Of a stretch of DNA of 64,000 nt, positions 1 to 9,288 are shown in pieces. The position numbers and the translations under genes are program-made. The notes beneath the pieces are model-generated. The model searched no databases. It saw nothing but the letters and a program-made list of their open reading frames with translations, and was not told the origin of the DNA. The stretch's first letter is position 1. The number at the start of each line of letters is the position of its first letter. This DNA comes from Thiosocius sp963719025 (GTDB taxonomy: Bacteria; Pseudomonadota; Gammaproteobacteria; Chromatiales; Chromatiaceae), in NCBI GenBank assembly GCA_963719025.1, contig CAVRBK010000047.1:1-64000 (forward strand), written 5' to 3'.

Positions 1-1095
1 ATGCCTTCGCCGGTGCGCCGGGTAGACATTCCCAAGCCGCAAGGCGGGGTACGGACACTCGGTATTCCAACGCTGACGGATCGTTTGATCCAACAGGCGT
101 TGCATCAGGTACTCTCACCGATCTTCGAACCGACCTTCTCGGCGTCGAGCTACGGCTTTCGGCCGGGGAGGAGTGCTCATCAGGCGGTACTGGCAGCGCA
201 GCGATATATTGCCGAGGGCCGTCGGGTGGTGGTAGATCTGGATTTGGAGAAATTCTTCGACCGGGTTAATCACGATCTTTTGATGGGGAAACTGGCACAG
301 AAGATTGATGACCGACGAGTGCTACAACTGATCCGCCGCTACCTGGAAGCAGGGATGATGTCAGAGGGGTTGATTTCGCAACGACGAGAGGGCACGCCAC
401 AAGGCGGTCCGCTCAGCCCCCTGTTATCGAACATCCTGCTGACGGAGTTGGACCGTGAACTGGAACGCCGGGGCCATGCCTTCTGCCGCTACGCTGACGA
501 CTGCAACATCTATGTCCGTAGCCAAGTGGCGGGAGAGCGGGTATTGGCAAACCTGACGCGGTTTCTCACGGAACGCCTCAAGCTCAAGGTCAATGCGGCC
601 AAGAGTGCGGTGGCACGACCGTGGGTGCGGAAGTTTCTGGGGTATAGCCTGACTTGGCATAAAGCCCCGAAGCGACGGATAGCGCCGAGCAGCCTGCAAC
701 GGCTGGAGAAACGTATCCGGGATGTACTCAAAGGTGCGAGAGGGCGGAGTCTGGCCAACACGATTCAAGAACTCAACCCGGTACTACGAGGCTGGGCGGC
801 GTACTTCAAGCTGACCGAGACCAAGTGGGCTTTGGAAAAGTTGGATGGTTGGATCAGGCGCAAGCTGCGTTGCATTCTGTGGCGGCAGTGGAAACGGCCA
901 TACACGCGGGCGCGCAATCTGATGAAGGCGGGACTGACGGAGGAACGGGCGTTTCGTTCGGCCTTCAATCAACGAGGGCCGTGGTGGAACAGTGGTGCGA
1001 GCCACATGAACCAAGCCATTCGGAAGTCCTATTTTGATCGACTTGGGCTGGTGTCTTTGCTCGATACCGTGCGACGACTCCAGTGTGTTGCATGA
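1..1095 (+). CDS. ltrA: Group II intron reverse transcriptase/maturase (5' partial)
   Basis: This is the intron-encoded protein that splices and mobilises a group II intron. The reverse transcriptase core is visible: an IPKPQGGVR/LGIPT block at residues 9-24, a YGFRPGRSAHQAV block near 51-63, a GTPQGGPLSPLLSN block near 131-144, and the catalytic YADD motif near residues 164-167. The C-terminal third carries the basic maturase region (GWAAYFK and following residues). Family members normally have about 60-100 more residues before the first block, so the methionine at position 1 is probably internal and the true start lies left of the window. Intron domains V and VI follow directly after the stop, which confirms that the ORF sits inside intron RNA. 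No HNH endonuclease domain is apparent at the C-terminus. Confidence 0.93.
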   Translation: MPSPVRRVDIPKPQGGVRTLGIPTLTDRLIQQALHQVLSPIFEPTFSASSYGFRPGRSAHQAVLAAQRYIAEGRRVVVDLDLEKFFDRVNHDLLMGKLAQKIDDRRVLQLIRRYLEAGMMSEGLISQRREGTPQGGPLSPLLSNILLTELDRELERRGHAFCRYADDCNIYVRSQVAGERVLANLTRFLTERLKLKVNAAKSAVARPWVRKFLGYSLTWHKAPKRRIAPSSLQRLEKRIRDVLKGARGRSLANTIQELNPVLRGWAAYFKLTETKWALEKLDGWIRRKLRCILWRQWKRPYTRARNLMKAGLTEERAFRSAFNQRGPWWNSGASHMNQAIRKSYFDRLGLVSLLDTVRRLQCVA

Positions 1096-1167
1096 ACCGC
1101 CGTGGTACGGAACCGTATGCCCGGTGGTGTGAGAGGACGGCGGGGGCGACCCCGCCTCCTACTCGAT
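1094..1167 (+). ncRNA. Group II intron domains V-VI and 3' splice end
   Basis: Immediately after the maturase stop the sequence folds as domain V: the ACCGCC arm at about 1096-1101 pairs with GGTGGT near 1132-1137, and an inner GTACG/CGTAT stem closes on a GAAC tetraloop. Domain VI follows as a GC-rich hairpin (GGCGGGG, loop GCGA, CCCCGCC) with the TCCTAC bulge region that normally carries the branch-point adenosine. The intron end is placed at CTCGAT (1162-1167), with the 3' exon starting about 1168. The boundary could be off by one or two bases. Confidence 0.75.
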
Positions 1168-1313
1168 TCTGTTTAGTGTTGTTTCCTGCCGGCCATCAAC
1201 TCAATCAGCCGACGTTCGACGAGGTTTCCCGGCCTACGACCGGTAACCAACCCGATTCCGTCGTTACCTGTGTCGGTCTGAAAGGTCTGCCATTCACCCA
1301 ATTCGCGTCTGCA
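1168..1313. other. Sequence between intron 3' end and IS21 left end
   Basis: These 146 bases lie between the group II intron end and the left terminal repeat of the IS21 element. The minus strand is open with a protein-like composition down to a stop at 1173, which would be the C-terminal tail of some gene, but I do not recognise it. It does not match the 5' half expected for the integrase gene interrupted on the other side of the IS. Confidence 0.3.
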
Positions 1314-1419
1314 TGCGTATTCCACTGAAACCTGCCACCCATTCCACGTGAAGGCTGCCACCCGGACCGGGGCAAAGCTGCCACCTATCGGAGCGTAGCG
1401 ACGCGGGGTTTGTGCATTG

Positions 1420-2175
1420 TTACTCGGGTTGGGATAGCTGCGTCAATTTTGCTTGGTGTTTGCGCATGGAATCTCCTTTGAGATTTATCTTGTAAGCGTT
1501 GTGTACGAGGCGATCGAGGATGGCGTCAGCCAGGGTGGGATCGCCGATGACGTCATGCCATTTTTCGATGGGAAATTGACTGGTGACCAGAGTCGAGCGG
1601 GTGCCGTGTCGATCCTCCAGTATCTCCAGCAGATCGCGCCGATGCTCTGCCGTCAGTTTGGCCAGCCCCCAGTCATCCAGTATCAAGACATCGGTCTTGG
1701 CCAGCGTGGCCAGGAGCTTGGGATAGCGCCCATCGCCTTTGGCGATCGCCATCTCCTGCAGGAGTCTGGGTAGACGCAGGTACAGGGCGGTGTACCCTTC
1801 CCGGCAGGCCTTCTGCGCCAGAGCGCAGGCCAGCCAGGTCTTGCCGACGCCGGTGGGGCCGGTGAGCAGGATGTTGAGGTGCTCTTTCACCCACTGACAG
1901 GCCGCCAGTGACTGGATGAGGGATTTGTCCAGGCCCCTGGGGTGCCGATAATCAATGTCCTCCAGGGCGGCATTGTGTTTGAGTTTCGCTCGGCGCAGGC
2001 GGCTGCTCAGGCGCCGGTTGTCGCGTTCCGTGGTTTCGCGGTCGACCAGCAGTCCGAGGCGTTCCTCGAAGGACAGTTCTTCAATGTCCGGCATTTGCAT
2101 CTGCTCGGCCAGTGCCGTGGCCATGCCGGTGAATTTGAGTGCCTGGAGTTTGTCCAGGGTGGGGTGTGTCAGCAT
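1420..2175 (-). CDS. istB: IS21-family helper ATPase IstB
   Basis: AAA+ ATPase that helps the IS21 transposase IstA choose and engage its target. The N-terminal region begins MLTHPTLDKLQALKF and matches the IstB leader helices. Walker A is GPTGVGKT, Walker B is VLILDDWG, and a sensor-like TLVTSQFP segment follows. The length of 251 residues is typical. A TTG codon 12 bases upstream is also in frame, but the ATG at 2175 is preceded at proper spacing by GGAGAG, so I prefer it. The gene starts just beyond the istA stop, as usual for this co-translated pair. Confidence 0.93.
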   Translation of the reverse strand: MLTHPTLDKLQALKFTGMATALAEQMQMPDIEELSFEERLGLLVDRETTERDNRRLSSRLRRAKLKHNAALEDIDYRHPRGLDKSLIQSLAACQWVKEHLNILLTGPTGVGKTWLACALAQKACREGYTALYLRLPRLLQEMAIAKGDGRYPKLLATLAKTDVLILDDWGLAKLTAEHRRDLLEILEDRHGTRSTLVTSQFPIEKWHDVIGDPTLADAILDRLVHNAYKINLKGDSMRKHQAKLTQLSQPE

Positions 2176-2187
2176 GCGTCTCTCCAA

Positions 2188-3728
2188 TCAGTGGTAGTAA
2201 GACGGGCCACGGATGTTGTCGTGGTCCTCGGGTAAGGCCAGCTCTTGTTGCTCGGCCAGGGGTTTGTCATCCAGTCGATGCTTGAGGATCGACTCGATAC
2301 TCTTGTAGCTGTGGCTGCCGAGGATGAGCGCGCGCCGGCAGGCGGCTTCCAGACGGGCATCGCCGTACGCCTTGCCCAGACGCAAGATCCCCAGGCAGCT
2401 GCGATAGGCCTGCTGCGGGTGCTGGCGCGATGTCAGCACGGTGATGATGAGTTTTCCCGTCGCCGGGCCGGTCTTGGCCGCCCAGCTGGATAGGCGCTGG
2501 GGTGTCCACTCACCCGCCTGGCGGTGTGATTCGGGCATATGCGCCGGGACCGTCGTATGACGTCCCTTCTGTGGTGAGCGCCGGTGGCTGGCGACCCGAT
2601 TGCCACGGTAAAAGCACTCAAGGGTATGCTGGGTGATGCGCACATCCAGTTGTTTCTTGATCAGCGCATGGGGCACCGAGTAATAGTGGCCTTCCACCGC
2701 CACGTGGTAGTCGATGTGCACGCGTGCCTTTTTCCATTCGGCATATTCATAAGGCGCGGCCGGTAACGGTTGCAGAGCCGGTTTATCGAGGCTGTCGAAG
2801 TGTTGCTGGCGAGAGCCTGGCAGTTTCTTGAAGGGCCGGGTGTTGAGCTTCTCCAGCAGTCCGCGGATGGCGGCATTCAATTCAGCCAGGGAGAAGAAGG
2901 TACGGCGGCGCAGCGCCGCCAGGATCCAGCGCTCGACCACCAGCACGCCGGCCTCGACCTTGGCCTTGTCACGCGGACGACGGACACGGGTCGGCAGTAC
3001 CGCGACCCCATAGTGCGCAGCCATGTCCTGATAGGTGGGATTGGTGTCGGGCTCGTAACGATGGGCCTTGCTCACCCCGGCGCGCAGATTGTCGGGACGA
3101 CCAATTCCGGCACACCACCGAGGAAGGTAAAGGCCCGCCGGTGGGAGCCGATCCAGTCCGGCAAGCCTTGTGTCCAGGTCGCCTCGGCATAGGTGTAATT
3201 GGAGGCACCGAGGACGGCAACAAAGATCTGTGCCTCACGGATCTCGCCGGTGTCCCGGTCCACCACCGGCATCGTCTGGCCGGCATAATCCACAAACAGC
3301 TTCTCCCCGGCCCGGTGGTCCTGGCGCATGACCACATCCAGCTTGCCCTGCCAGGCGCGGTAGTGATCGCAAAACCAGCTGTACTGGTAACCCTCTGGGT
3401 GAGTTTCGCGGTACTCCTGCCAGAGCAGGAACAGGGTGACGCCTTTGCGCTTGAGCTCCTGGTGTACGAGCGACCAGTCGGGCACACCGCGCAACTGCGC
3501 GGGTAGTGACGGGGGTGGCGGAAACAGCTGACGCTCCAGGGCTGCCTCATCCAGCCCGGCAGGCAAAGGCCAGGCCAGGCCGGCTTCTGCGGCACGGCGC
3601 AGGTATTCGCCGACCGTCGGGCGTGCGATCCCGCAGGCCTTGGCAATCTGCCGATTGCTCAGGCCCTGGGACCATTTCAGGCGCAGTACCTCTTGGATTT
3701 TTCGCATGGATAACCTCTTCGCTGGCAT
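2188..3728 (-). CDS. istA: IS21-family transposase IstA (one frameshift)
   Basis: DDE transposase of the IS21 element. The first part (from 3728) has an N-terminal helix-turn-helix (LSNRQIAKACGIARPTVGEYL) and the first half of the rve integrase core, including the LFVDYAGQTMPVVD segment with the first catalytic Asp. The frame then breaks near 3091-3097: the family sequence VVPDNLRAGVSKAHRYEPD can be read only by switching frame, which corresponds to one base missing in the run of C (minus strand). The second part (to 2188) has the rest of the core and the C-terminal domain. This is one of the few breaks needing an added rather than a removed base. It could be true inactivation or a sequence error. 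Confidence 0.88.
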
Positions 3729-3915
3729 CTACCCGTTCCCTCAATGGAAACGGGCCAGAATACCCGTGAGTTATCCCGCGTCGGGCAGCTCCAGCATGTG
3801 CCCTGGGGCAATCCGCATGGGTGGCAGCTTTGCTCTGGAATCAGTGGCAGCTTTCGTCTGGAATGGGTGGCAGGCTTGCTCTGGAATCAGTGGCAGGGTT
3901 GGCGTGGAATACGCA

Positions 3916-4466
3916 ATCAGCATGTTCGAGATCTGGTATCGATCGACTTTTTCATCGTCCCGACTGCGACTTTTCGGGTGTTGTTCGTCTTCATCGTGCT
4001 TGCCCACGACCGGCGGCGAATTGTTCACTTCAACGTGACGGAACATCCTACAGCACAGTGGACAGCGCAACAGATCGTCGAAGCGTTCCCGTTTGATACT
4101 GCTCCGAGTTATCTGATTCGAGACGGTGATGGCATATACGGCGAGCGCGTTACGCGGAGGCTTGAAAGTCTGGGCATCGACGAGGTCGTCACGGCACCCG
4201 CGTCGCCATGGCAAAATGCCTATGCGGAACGAGTGATCGGGACGTTACGCCGAGAACTTTTCGACCACGTGATCGTGCTCAACGAGCGGCATCTCAAGAG
4301 ACTCATGTCGTCGTATCTGGATTACTACCATCCGTGGCGAACACACCAGTCCTTGAACGGCGATGCGCCGGACGGTCGTCCCTTACGAGCAGCGGAACCC
4401 TGCGACGTTGTGGAATTCCCAGCCGTCCATGGCCTTCACCATGTCTATCTTCCGAAGGCTGCATGA
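3916..4466 (+). pseudogene. Truncated integrase-core transposase (interrupted by the IS21 element)
   Basis: C-terminal part of an rve-domain transposase. Starting directly at the IS21 right end, the protein reads NQHVRDLVSIDFFIVPT, with the first catalytic Asp in IDFF, then LIRDGDGIYG with the second Asp region, then SPWQNAYAERVIGTLRRE with the catalytic Glu, and an LDYYHPWRTHQSL tail typical of this family. The N-terminal DNA-binding half is absent. The sequence left of the IS does not supply it, so the gene is disrupted and partly lost. Confidence 0.8.
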
Positions 4467-4580
4467 GTATTCGGGACCACAATGGTTACTGCGCCACCGC
4501 GCCAACTCTCGACCCTACCAGCCTGGATACCACGGTTCTCACCTACAGCACGAATCCAACTGTTCGCGAGCATAGACAAT

Positions 4581-4940
4581 TTAGCGATCATCCGGCTCCG
4601 TAAGATGTTGAGACAGCATCTGTCGTTCATGGAACACCCGCGCCACGATGATATCGTCCGAGTTGTCGATATAAAAAGCGATCAGATGTCGGGGTTGGTG
4701 CACAGGTGGGCCTACTGGAGCTTTGCGGCTCCATTTCAAGTGGTAGAGAAAATAACTCTTCCGGATGTCATCGATGGATTGCACGCCGACTCGGTTTGCG
4801 TCGGCCCCGAGATCTTTCAGTGCTTGGTCGATAAGCCTCCGATAACGCTGGCGCGCCTGGTCGCCGAATTCTGCACTACTGTGTCGAAGTATCTTGGTGA
4901 TGTCGCGTCTCGCTGGGCCGGTGACGCGAATCCGCCTCAT
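4581..4940 (-). CDS. parE: RelE/ParE-family toxin
   Basis: Small basic protein of the type II toxin-antitoxin ParE/RelE fold: an N-terminal strand (RRIRVTGPARRDITKIL), a helical hairpin with regularly spaced Arg and Gln, and a C-terminal strand (IIVARVFHERQ) that normally packs on the antitoxin. Its ATG overlaps the antitoxin stop by four bases (ATGA), a standard translationally coupled arrangement. ParE-type toxins target gyrase and RelE-type toxins cleave mRNA; the sequence alone does not settle which applies here. At 119 residues it is slightly long for the family (about 95-105), with an insertion around HLKWSRKAPVGPPVHQPRH before the last strands. Confidence 0.85.
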   Translation of the reverse strand: MRRIRVTGPARRDITKILRHSSAEFGDQARQRYRRLIDQALKDLGADANRVGVQSIDDIRKSYFLYHLKWSRKAPVGPPVHQPRHLIAFYIDNSDDIIVARVFHERQMLSQHLTEPDDR

Positions 4941-5221
4941 ACTTGAGGATCTCGAGTGGAGATTGTTTCCCCTTCAATGTCGACATCGTCGAACAGAGTG
5001 GGAGTGTAGTCATAGAGATCTCCCGTGGCGACTGCAGCTTCTGCTTCATCGAGCGCGCCACGGAGAGCTTCTAGTTTGGCCGTTTCCTCACGTTCGCGGC
5101 GTTGCAGGAAACGAAGGCCGTCCCGGAGCACCTCACTTGCATTTTGGTAACGACCGGATTGGACGAGCTTTTCGACCAATTCCGCTTGCTGGTCGGTGAG
5201 CACCACATTGCGTGTCGGCAT
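4937..5221 (-). CDS. parD: ParD-family antitoxin
   Basis: Antitoxin partner of the adjacent toxin. The N-terminal 50 residues form a ribbon-helix-helix DNA-binding domain (strand RNVVLTDQQ, then helices through GRYQNASEVLRDGLRFLQRRE, with the NASEVLRDGLR signature). The acidic C-terminal tail should wrap the toxin. It is the first gene of the operon. A perfect palindrome 44 bases upstream is a good candidate operator for autorepression by the ParD-ParE complex. Confidence 0.88.
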   Translation of the reverse strand: MPTRNVVLTDQQAELVEKLVQSGRYQNASEVLRDGLRFLQRREREETAKLEALRGALDEAEAAVATGDLYDYTPTLFDDVDIEGETISTRDPQV

Positions 5222-5264
5222 GGCGAGGTACCTGGTCGGTTGAAGTAAACATAGAGTAGCTCAA

Positions 5265-5281
5265 TTGGCATATTATGCCAA
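5265..5281. promoter_or_regulatory. Palindrome upstream of parD, candidate autoregulatory operator
   Basis: TTGGCATATTATGCCAA is a perfect inverted repeat with 7-base arms and a 3-base centre, ending 44 bases before the parD start codon. Ribbon-helix-helix antitoxins bind such palindromes over their own promoter. The assignment is inferred from position and symmetry. Confidence 0.5.
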
Positions 5282-5596
5282 TGCTTGCCGGGGGAGTTTG
5301 CTAGGCTTTTGCAATTCTTGGGCGCTGGATCCTTTACTACGATCATCCTTCAACGACGCAAGCGATTATGCTGAAGGGTGGCCAGAAGCCATAGGTCTCG
5401 GCCCTCGGCGTAACACGTTGCGCCGCCGGCGGCACAGCGGATGGATTGCGTGACTTCTGCGGGAACGCCAGTCACTGACCCTTTTTATTGCCCCGAGCAG
5501 TTCCGGGATTTCGTCGGGATTTGGCCCTCCGGTCGACAGACCTGGCGCTTGCTCATGGCCAAGCAACGGTCACTGACCGGTTACATCGGAAGTCAC
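5282..5596. other. Intergenic stretch, nothing recognised
   Basis: About 315 bases between the parDE operator and the 3' end of the acetyltransferase gene. Short open frames exist on both strands but none has a plausible ribosome-binding site or family resemblance. Confidence 0.4.
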
Positions 5597-6409
5597 TTAC
5601 TTCGCCGATTCCCGGGACGGCTGTGCGTTCGCCTTTCCGGCCCAGAAATTTCGTTTGTCCAACGCCGCGTCGAACGAGCGTTGCACCGTGACCATGCCGA
5701 CATTCGCCTGAAACTCCAACGCATCGGTGGCAAAGGTACGAAGCAGCACGAACAGGCGTTCGAATGCAGCAACAGAAAGCTCTTGTGAACCAAGTTGGCG
5801 GCCTGGAAGCTCTACCTCCGCAACGATGACATCGTCCTCGTTCACGAACTCGACCACGTTGCAGGTTTGCTCTACCAGCTTCCTGATATCCTGGTTGTGC
5901 GGAAGACACTCGAAGCGAAAACGTTTGATGTCTCGCTCGACAGCCGCCTCGACAAGTGCCTCCAGCAGTTTTCGGCCGACCCCTTTGCCCTGCATCCGGT
6001 CAATTACGGTGATGGCGACTTCCGCACAGCCGGCATCCTGAGGAAGCCGAACGAAGCGGGCGACGCCGATTCCACCCCCTTCCTCACCGCTACTGTCCAG
6101 CTCCACTGCACCGATCGCGAAATGGTCGACATGATCAAGTTCGGTGAAATAACGAAGTTCGGTATCCGACAGGCAGTGTTTGCCGCCGAAGAAACGTTTG
6201 TGGCGGGATGCACCCGAGAGATTGAGAAATCCGTCACGCAACCGCGCCTTGTCAGCGGGTTGCACCAGGCGGAGCCTGGCATGGATATCTTCCGAAAGAC
6301 GTATGTGTTCCCGATACTGCTCATCAAATTTCACGACTTCACCTGCTGGTTGCCACCCCACCCGGGCCAACGCACCGATAAGGTTTCCCTGGGGGCGAAA
6401 ATGGTGCAC
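5597..6409 (-). CDS. GNAT-family N-acetyltransferase
   Basis: Transfers an acetyl group from acetyl-CoA to an unknown acceptor. The GNAT core begins near residue 40 (ARLRLVQPADKARLRDGFLNLS), followed by a beta-strand region (FAIGAVELD) and the acetyl-CoA pyrophosphate-binding motif A, VIDRMQGKGVGRKLLEAL, with the QxxGxG turn. The C-terminal 70 residues are not typical GNAT and may be a separate small domain. The listed start is GTG. The first 40 residues look poorly conserved, so the real start could be further in. No operon partner is evident. Confidence 0.8.
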   Translation of the reverse strand: MHHFRPQGNLIGALARVGWQPAGEVVKFDEQYREHIRLSEDIHARLRLVQPADKARLRDGFLNLSGASRHKRFFGGKHCLSDTELRYFTELDHVDHFAIGAVELDSSGEEGGGIGVARFVRLPQDAGCAEVAITVIDRMQGKGVGRKLLEALVEAAVERDIKRFRFECLPHNQDIRKLVEQTCNVVEFVNEDDVIVAEVELPGRQLGSQELSVAAFERLFVLLRTFATDALEFQANVGMVTVQRSFDAALDKRNFWAGKANAQPSRESAK

Positions 6410-6668
6410 TGCACAATGAGACTGCCGATCCGCCGTATTGTTCCATCCGAGGCAATCAAATTTCGGCAGCTCAGATGGTTATGCCAGTCTCACCGGATGG
6501 TTCGGCAGGTGGAAGCTGGCTCTAAAGCATTTGATGCAACTACCGAGCCAAGAATCAGAAAAACGGGATTCAGGCGCTGCATCCGAATGTTCGTGAGCCA
6601 AATGGACCCGTCGCCCGGTTCAAAAACCGGTTCCTGTTGCGGGCGCCTTGCGTGATGTGGGAAGGCGT

Positions 6669-7562
6669 TCATTCACGGGCGTCGTCTGCAAGAAGGCTTA
6701 GGGAGGCCCAGACGGGGATGTGGTCAGAGTCAAGGACCGGGCCGGTACCTGCACCCACCACGGCCCAATGCCCGGAAACAAGGACCTGGTCGATGGGTAT
6801 GCCAACGAGTCCCCGCAACTCGGCCGGCCATGTCGGCCACAAGCCCGTTGCGCGGCGGTAACCGGTGTCGCTGGGGCCGAGCATCCCGGCAGACCAGGGT
6901 GATGCGTTGAGGTCGCCCAGCAGCAGGCTGGGGTGACCCGAGACCTCTGCCTCCCGGGCGGCAGTCCGCAACTGCGCGTTTCGGGCATGGTGATAATGAG
7001 CGGAGAGTGGTGGCATGGGGTGCACGGCTGTCACCGTCACGGGTTGCCCCTGCCAGCGCATCGTTGCCTGAATGCGCGGGATGCCTTCCTCGTCCTGCAG
7101 GTCCTGCGGATCAACCAGCGGATACCGTGACAGGAGCGCGAGGCCGAACGGTCCGCTTCTTGGCACCAGGTGCTGGTACTCGAAGTTCGACCTTGCCCGA
7201 AGCGCAAGCGCGTAGGCGGGAGACACCTCGGACAGCACGACCAGATCGAACCCCCCGGCATCCAGCCAATCAAACAAGGGCCCCGGCTGTTTGCTCGCCA
7301 GCCCGACATTCGCGGCAGCGATCTTCAAGGCTGGCGCATCGGCATTGGTCGTCGGAGCGGATTGCGAGGCAGTGAACCAGGGCAGCGGGGCGGCCAGCAG
7401 CAGAAAGGCCATGCGCTTCTCGAGCAACGCGGCGATGGTGCCGAACAGTATGAGGCCGCCGAAAAAAAGCCATTGCCAGTGACTCGCCAGGTCGACCAGC
7501 CAGGCCAGGGTATTCGCATCCTGAGAAAGCATACGGGTGACGAGGGGTACCAGCAGACCCAC
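6669..7562 (-). CDS. Membrane-anchored endonuclease/exonuclease/phosphatase-family protein
   Basis: Mg-dependent phosphoesterase fold. The N-terminus has two hydrophobic segments (WLFFGGLILFGTIAALL and FLLLAAPLPWF), which anchor the catalytic domain to the inner membrane. Catalytic motifs occur in order: VVLSEVSP (metal-binding Glu), AVHPMPPL, LLGDLNASPWS (equivalent to GDFN), PIDQVLV, and DSDHIPV (SDHxP). Related proteins are annotated as EndA/vsrD-like or sphingomyelinase-like, but the substrate cannot be deduced here. The listed start is GTG at 7562. An upstream ATG reading MKQRSIVLASL in another frame could be the true N-terminus if one base is missing. Confidence 0.82.
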   Translation of the reverse strand: MGLLVPLVTRMLSQDANTLAWLVDLASHWQWLFFGGLILFGTIAALLEKRMAFLLLAAPLPWFTASQSAPTTNADAPALKIAAANVGLASKQPGPLFDWLDAGGFDLVVLSEVSPAYALALRARSNFEYQHLVPRSGPFGLALLSRYPLVDPQDLQDEEGIPRIQATMRWQGQPVTVTAVHPMPPLSAHYHHARNAQLRTAAREAEVSGHPSLLLGDLNASPWSAGMLGPSDTGYRRATGLWPTWPAELRGLVGIPIDQVLVSGHWAVVGAGTGPVLDSDHIPVWASLSLLADDARE

Positions 7563-7926
7563 CAGAGTGATGCAAGGACGATACTGCGCTGTTTCATGGG
7601 ACAGTGCTGGACAGCAGTTCGTCCATACGGTTCGTCCTTCAATCTCACGTTCACCCGGGCAGACGCATTCCAGTGAACTTCACGTTGGGCCTTTGCGCAA
7701 GGCGTTGACTTCAGGCATGGGTTTTAACCTGATGTCACGGACACCGGCCGTCAACTGCGGATATTGGTTAACAACACCTTGCGGCGGTCCTCCGCGCAGT
7801 CAATCCCCTTCGCCGGATACCTGGATTACGAATGGTCAGCCCCTTCGGTGTTGCGTGGCCCCTGGATTCCGCCCGGGAGTGACGTGATCGACCATCATTC
7901 CGAGCATTTTCTTTGGTTGGGGTGTG
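7563..7926. other. Intergenic stretch, nothing recognised
   Basis: About 360 bases between the phosphoesterase gene and the HTH remnant. No protein family, RNA or convincing terminator was found. Confidence 0.4.
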
Positions 7927-8076
7927 ATGGCGAAGAACAGAGTCTATTCCCGGTATACGATTGCGGCGGCTTCCCTGCTTGGCAATCAGATCCGTATCGG
8001 GCGTATTCAGCACAAATGGATCGAGCAGGAACTCGCCGAGCGCGGTGCGCAAACCTGGAAAGGCTGCTGTAACTGA
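7927..8076 (+). pseudogene. Remnant of an XRE-type helix-turn-helix regulator
   Basis: A 49-codon reading frame starting MAKNRVYSRYT resembles the N-terminus of HipB-like XRE antitoxins, whose usual opening is RVYSRYT..ALALLG..IR..R...W.EQELAER followed by the second HTH helix. Here the match runs through KWIEQELAER and then breaks. Shifting frame does not recover the rest of the helix-turn-helix, and no HipA-like partner follows. The identification rests on pattern memory of the family. Confidence 0.5.
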
Positions 8077-8225
8077 GAAAGCCAGCTACCGAGTACAGCG
8101 TTGAATCTCTCTCGGTCAGTCACAACGTGACTGCTATCGCCGCCAAGATAGATCTGCACATCCTGGTGAAAGCTGGATTACACGATCTATAAAAGCGTGC
8201 GTGGTGTTGCGGACCCACCCGGAAT

Positions 8226-9087
8226 TCACGCGCTTTCTGCAGCCGCGGCACGAATTCGCTCCTGCCGCTCCTGCTCTTCGGCGAAAGCCGCTTTGATTTC
8301 CTCGACCACCAGGTCCACGTCAACGGCTTCCGTGCTTTCCTCAAAGTGGCCGGTCAGCTCGACTTCCGGATGCAATTCACCGTCTTCGTAGAGCGACCAG
8401 ATCTCCTTGGCGTACTTGCTGTCCAGCAACTCTGGTGCGAACTGCGCGTAATAGGCGGTAATGTTGTTCACATCCCGTTCCAGCATCGACTGGGCGTTGT
8501 TGTTGGCGGCCGCGTCCACCGCCTGCGGCAGATCGATGATCACCGGGCCAGATTCATCCACCAACACGTTGAATTCCGACAGGTCGCCATGCACTACCCC
8601 CGCGCAGAGCATGCGGGTCACGTGCTTCATAACGACCGCATGGTCCTGCCAGCGCCCGTTCAGCGCCCATGGAGACATCGCCCAGACGTGGTGCCACACT
8701 GCCTTTCTCGTCAGTGATCAATTCCATCAGCAGGACACCGTCAAAGCAGCCGTAGGGCTGCGGCACGCGTACGCCGGCATTGGCCAGACGATAAAGCGCA
8801 TCCACTTCGGCATTCTGCCAGGCGGTTTCCTGCTGATCGCGGCCGAATCTCGAACCTTTCTCCATGGCGCGAGTGCGACGGCTATTGCGTCCTTTGCGGC
8901 CTTCCCGATAGGTCACGGCCTTTTTGAAACTGCGTTTGTTCGCTTCCTTGTAGACTTTGGCACAGCGGATCTCGGTGCCGCAGCGCACCATGTAAACCAT
9001 GGCCTCTTTGCCGCTCATCAATTGGCAGATGACTTCATCCACCAGGCCTTCTTCGATCAGAGGTTGGATTCGTTTTGGTGATTTCAT
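8226..9087 (-). CDS. RIO-type serine/threonine protein kinase (one frameshift)
   Basis: Atypical protein kinase of the RIO family. The first part (from 9087) has the flexible phosphate-binding region and the ATP-binding Lys segment CAKVYKEANKRSFKK, plus the hinge LLMELI. The second part has the catalytic loop VVHGDLSEFNVLVDE and the metal-binding IIDLPQAVD segment. The frame breaks near 8650-8665: removing one G in the CTGGCAG context restores the family sequence RALQDHAVVMKHVTRML. This is consistent with a single-base sequencing insertion, so the gene is probably intact in the organism. It stands alone, and bacterial RIO kinase substrates are largely unknown. Confidence 0.85.
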
Positions 9088-9288
9088 ACCGCATTTTACA
9101 CCTTATTGGGGCACAGAATATCCACCGGGGCGCTCACGCGACGCCGTGCGTGGATATGGCGAGATCCTGGCACCCCGTTGCACAGGGTCCGGATTACAAC
9201 GCGGCTATGTTCCGCCGCCCTCCAGGCGCGTGCCGATGCGATAAAAGATTGACGCACATCAGCAAATCGGATCGGCATTCGTGCGTAG

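Larger units (their letters stand above)
1314..3915. mobile_element. IS21-family insertion sequence
   Basis: A complete IS21-type element of about 2.6 kb. Its terminal inverted repeats are TGCGTATTCCAC at 1314-1325 and GTGGAATACGCA at 3904-3915, giving the usual TG...CA ends. Inside each end the CTGCCAC/GTGGCAG motif repeats with a 23-bp period: starts at 1332, 1355 and 1378 on the left, and 3821, 3844, 3867 and 3890 on the right. Such subterminal arrays are the transposase-binding sites of this family. istA and istB are both on the minus strand. No target-site duplication is visible (TCTGCA on the left, ATCAGC on the right), so the flanks have probably rearranged since insertion. istA carries a frameshift. 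Confidence 0.9.

Noticed and set aside
3821..3903. Short direct repeats with regular spacing, CRISPR-like at first glance
   Set aside because: The 23-bp period motif lies inside the IS21 right end, with a matching inverted array at the left end; spacers are not unique 30-mers, and no cas genes exist.
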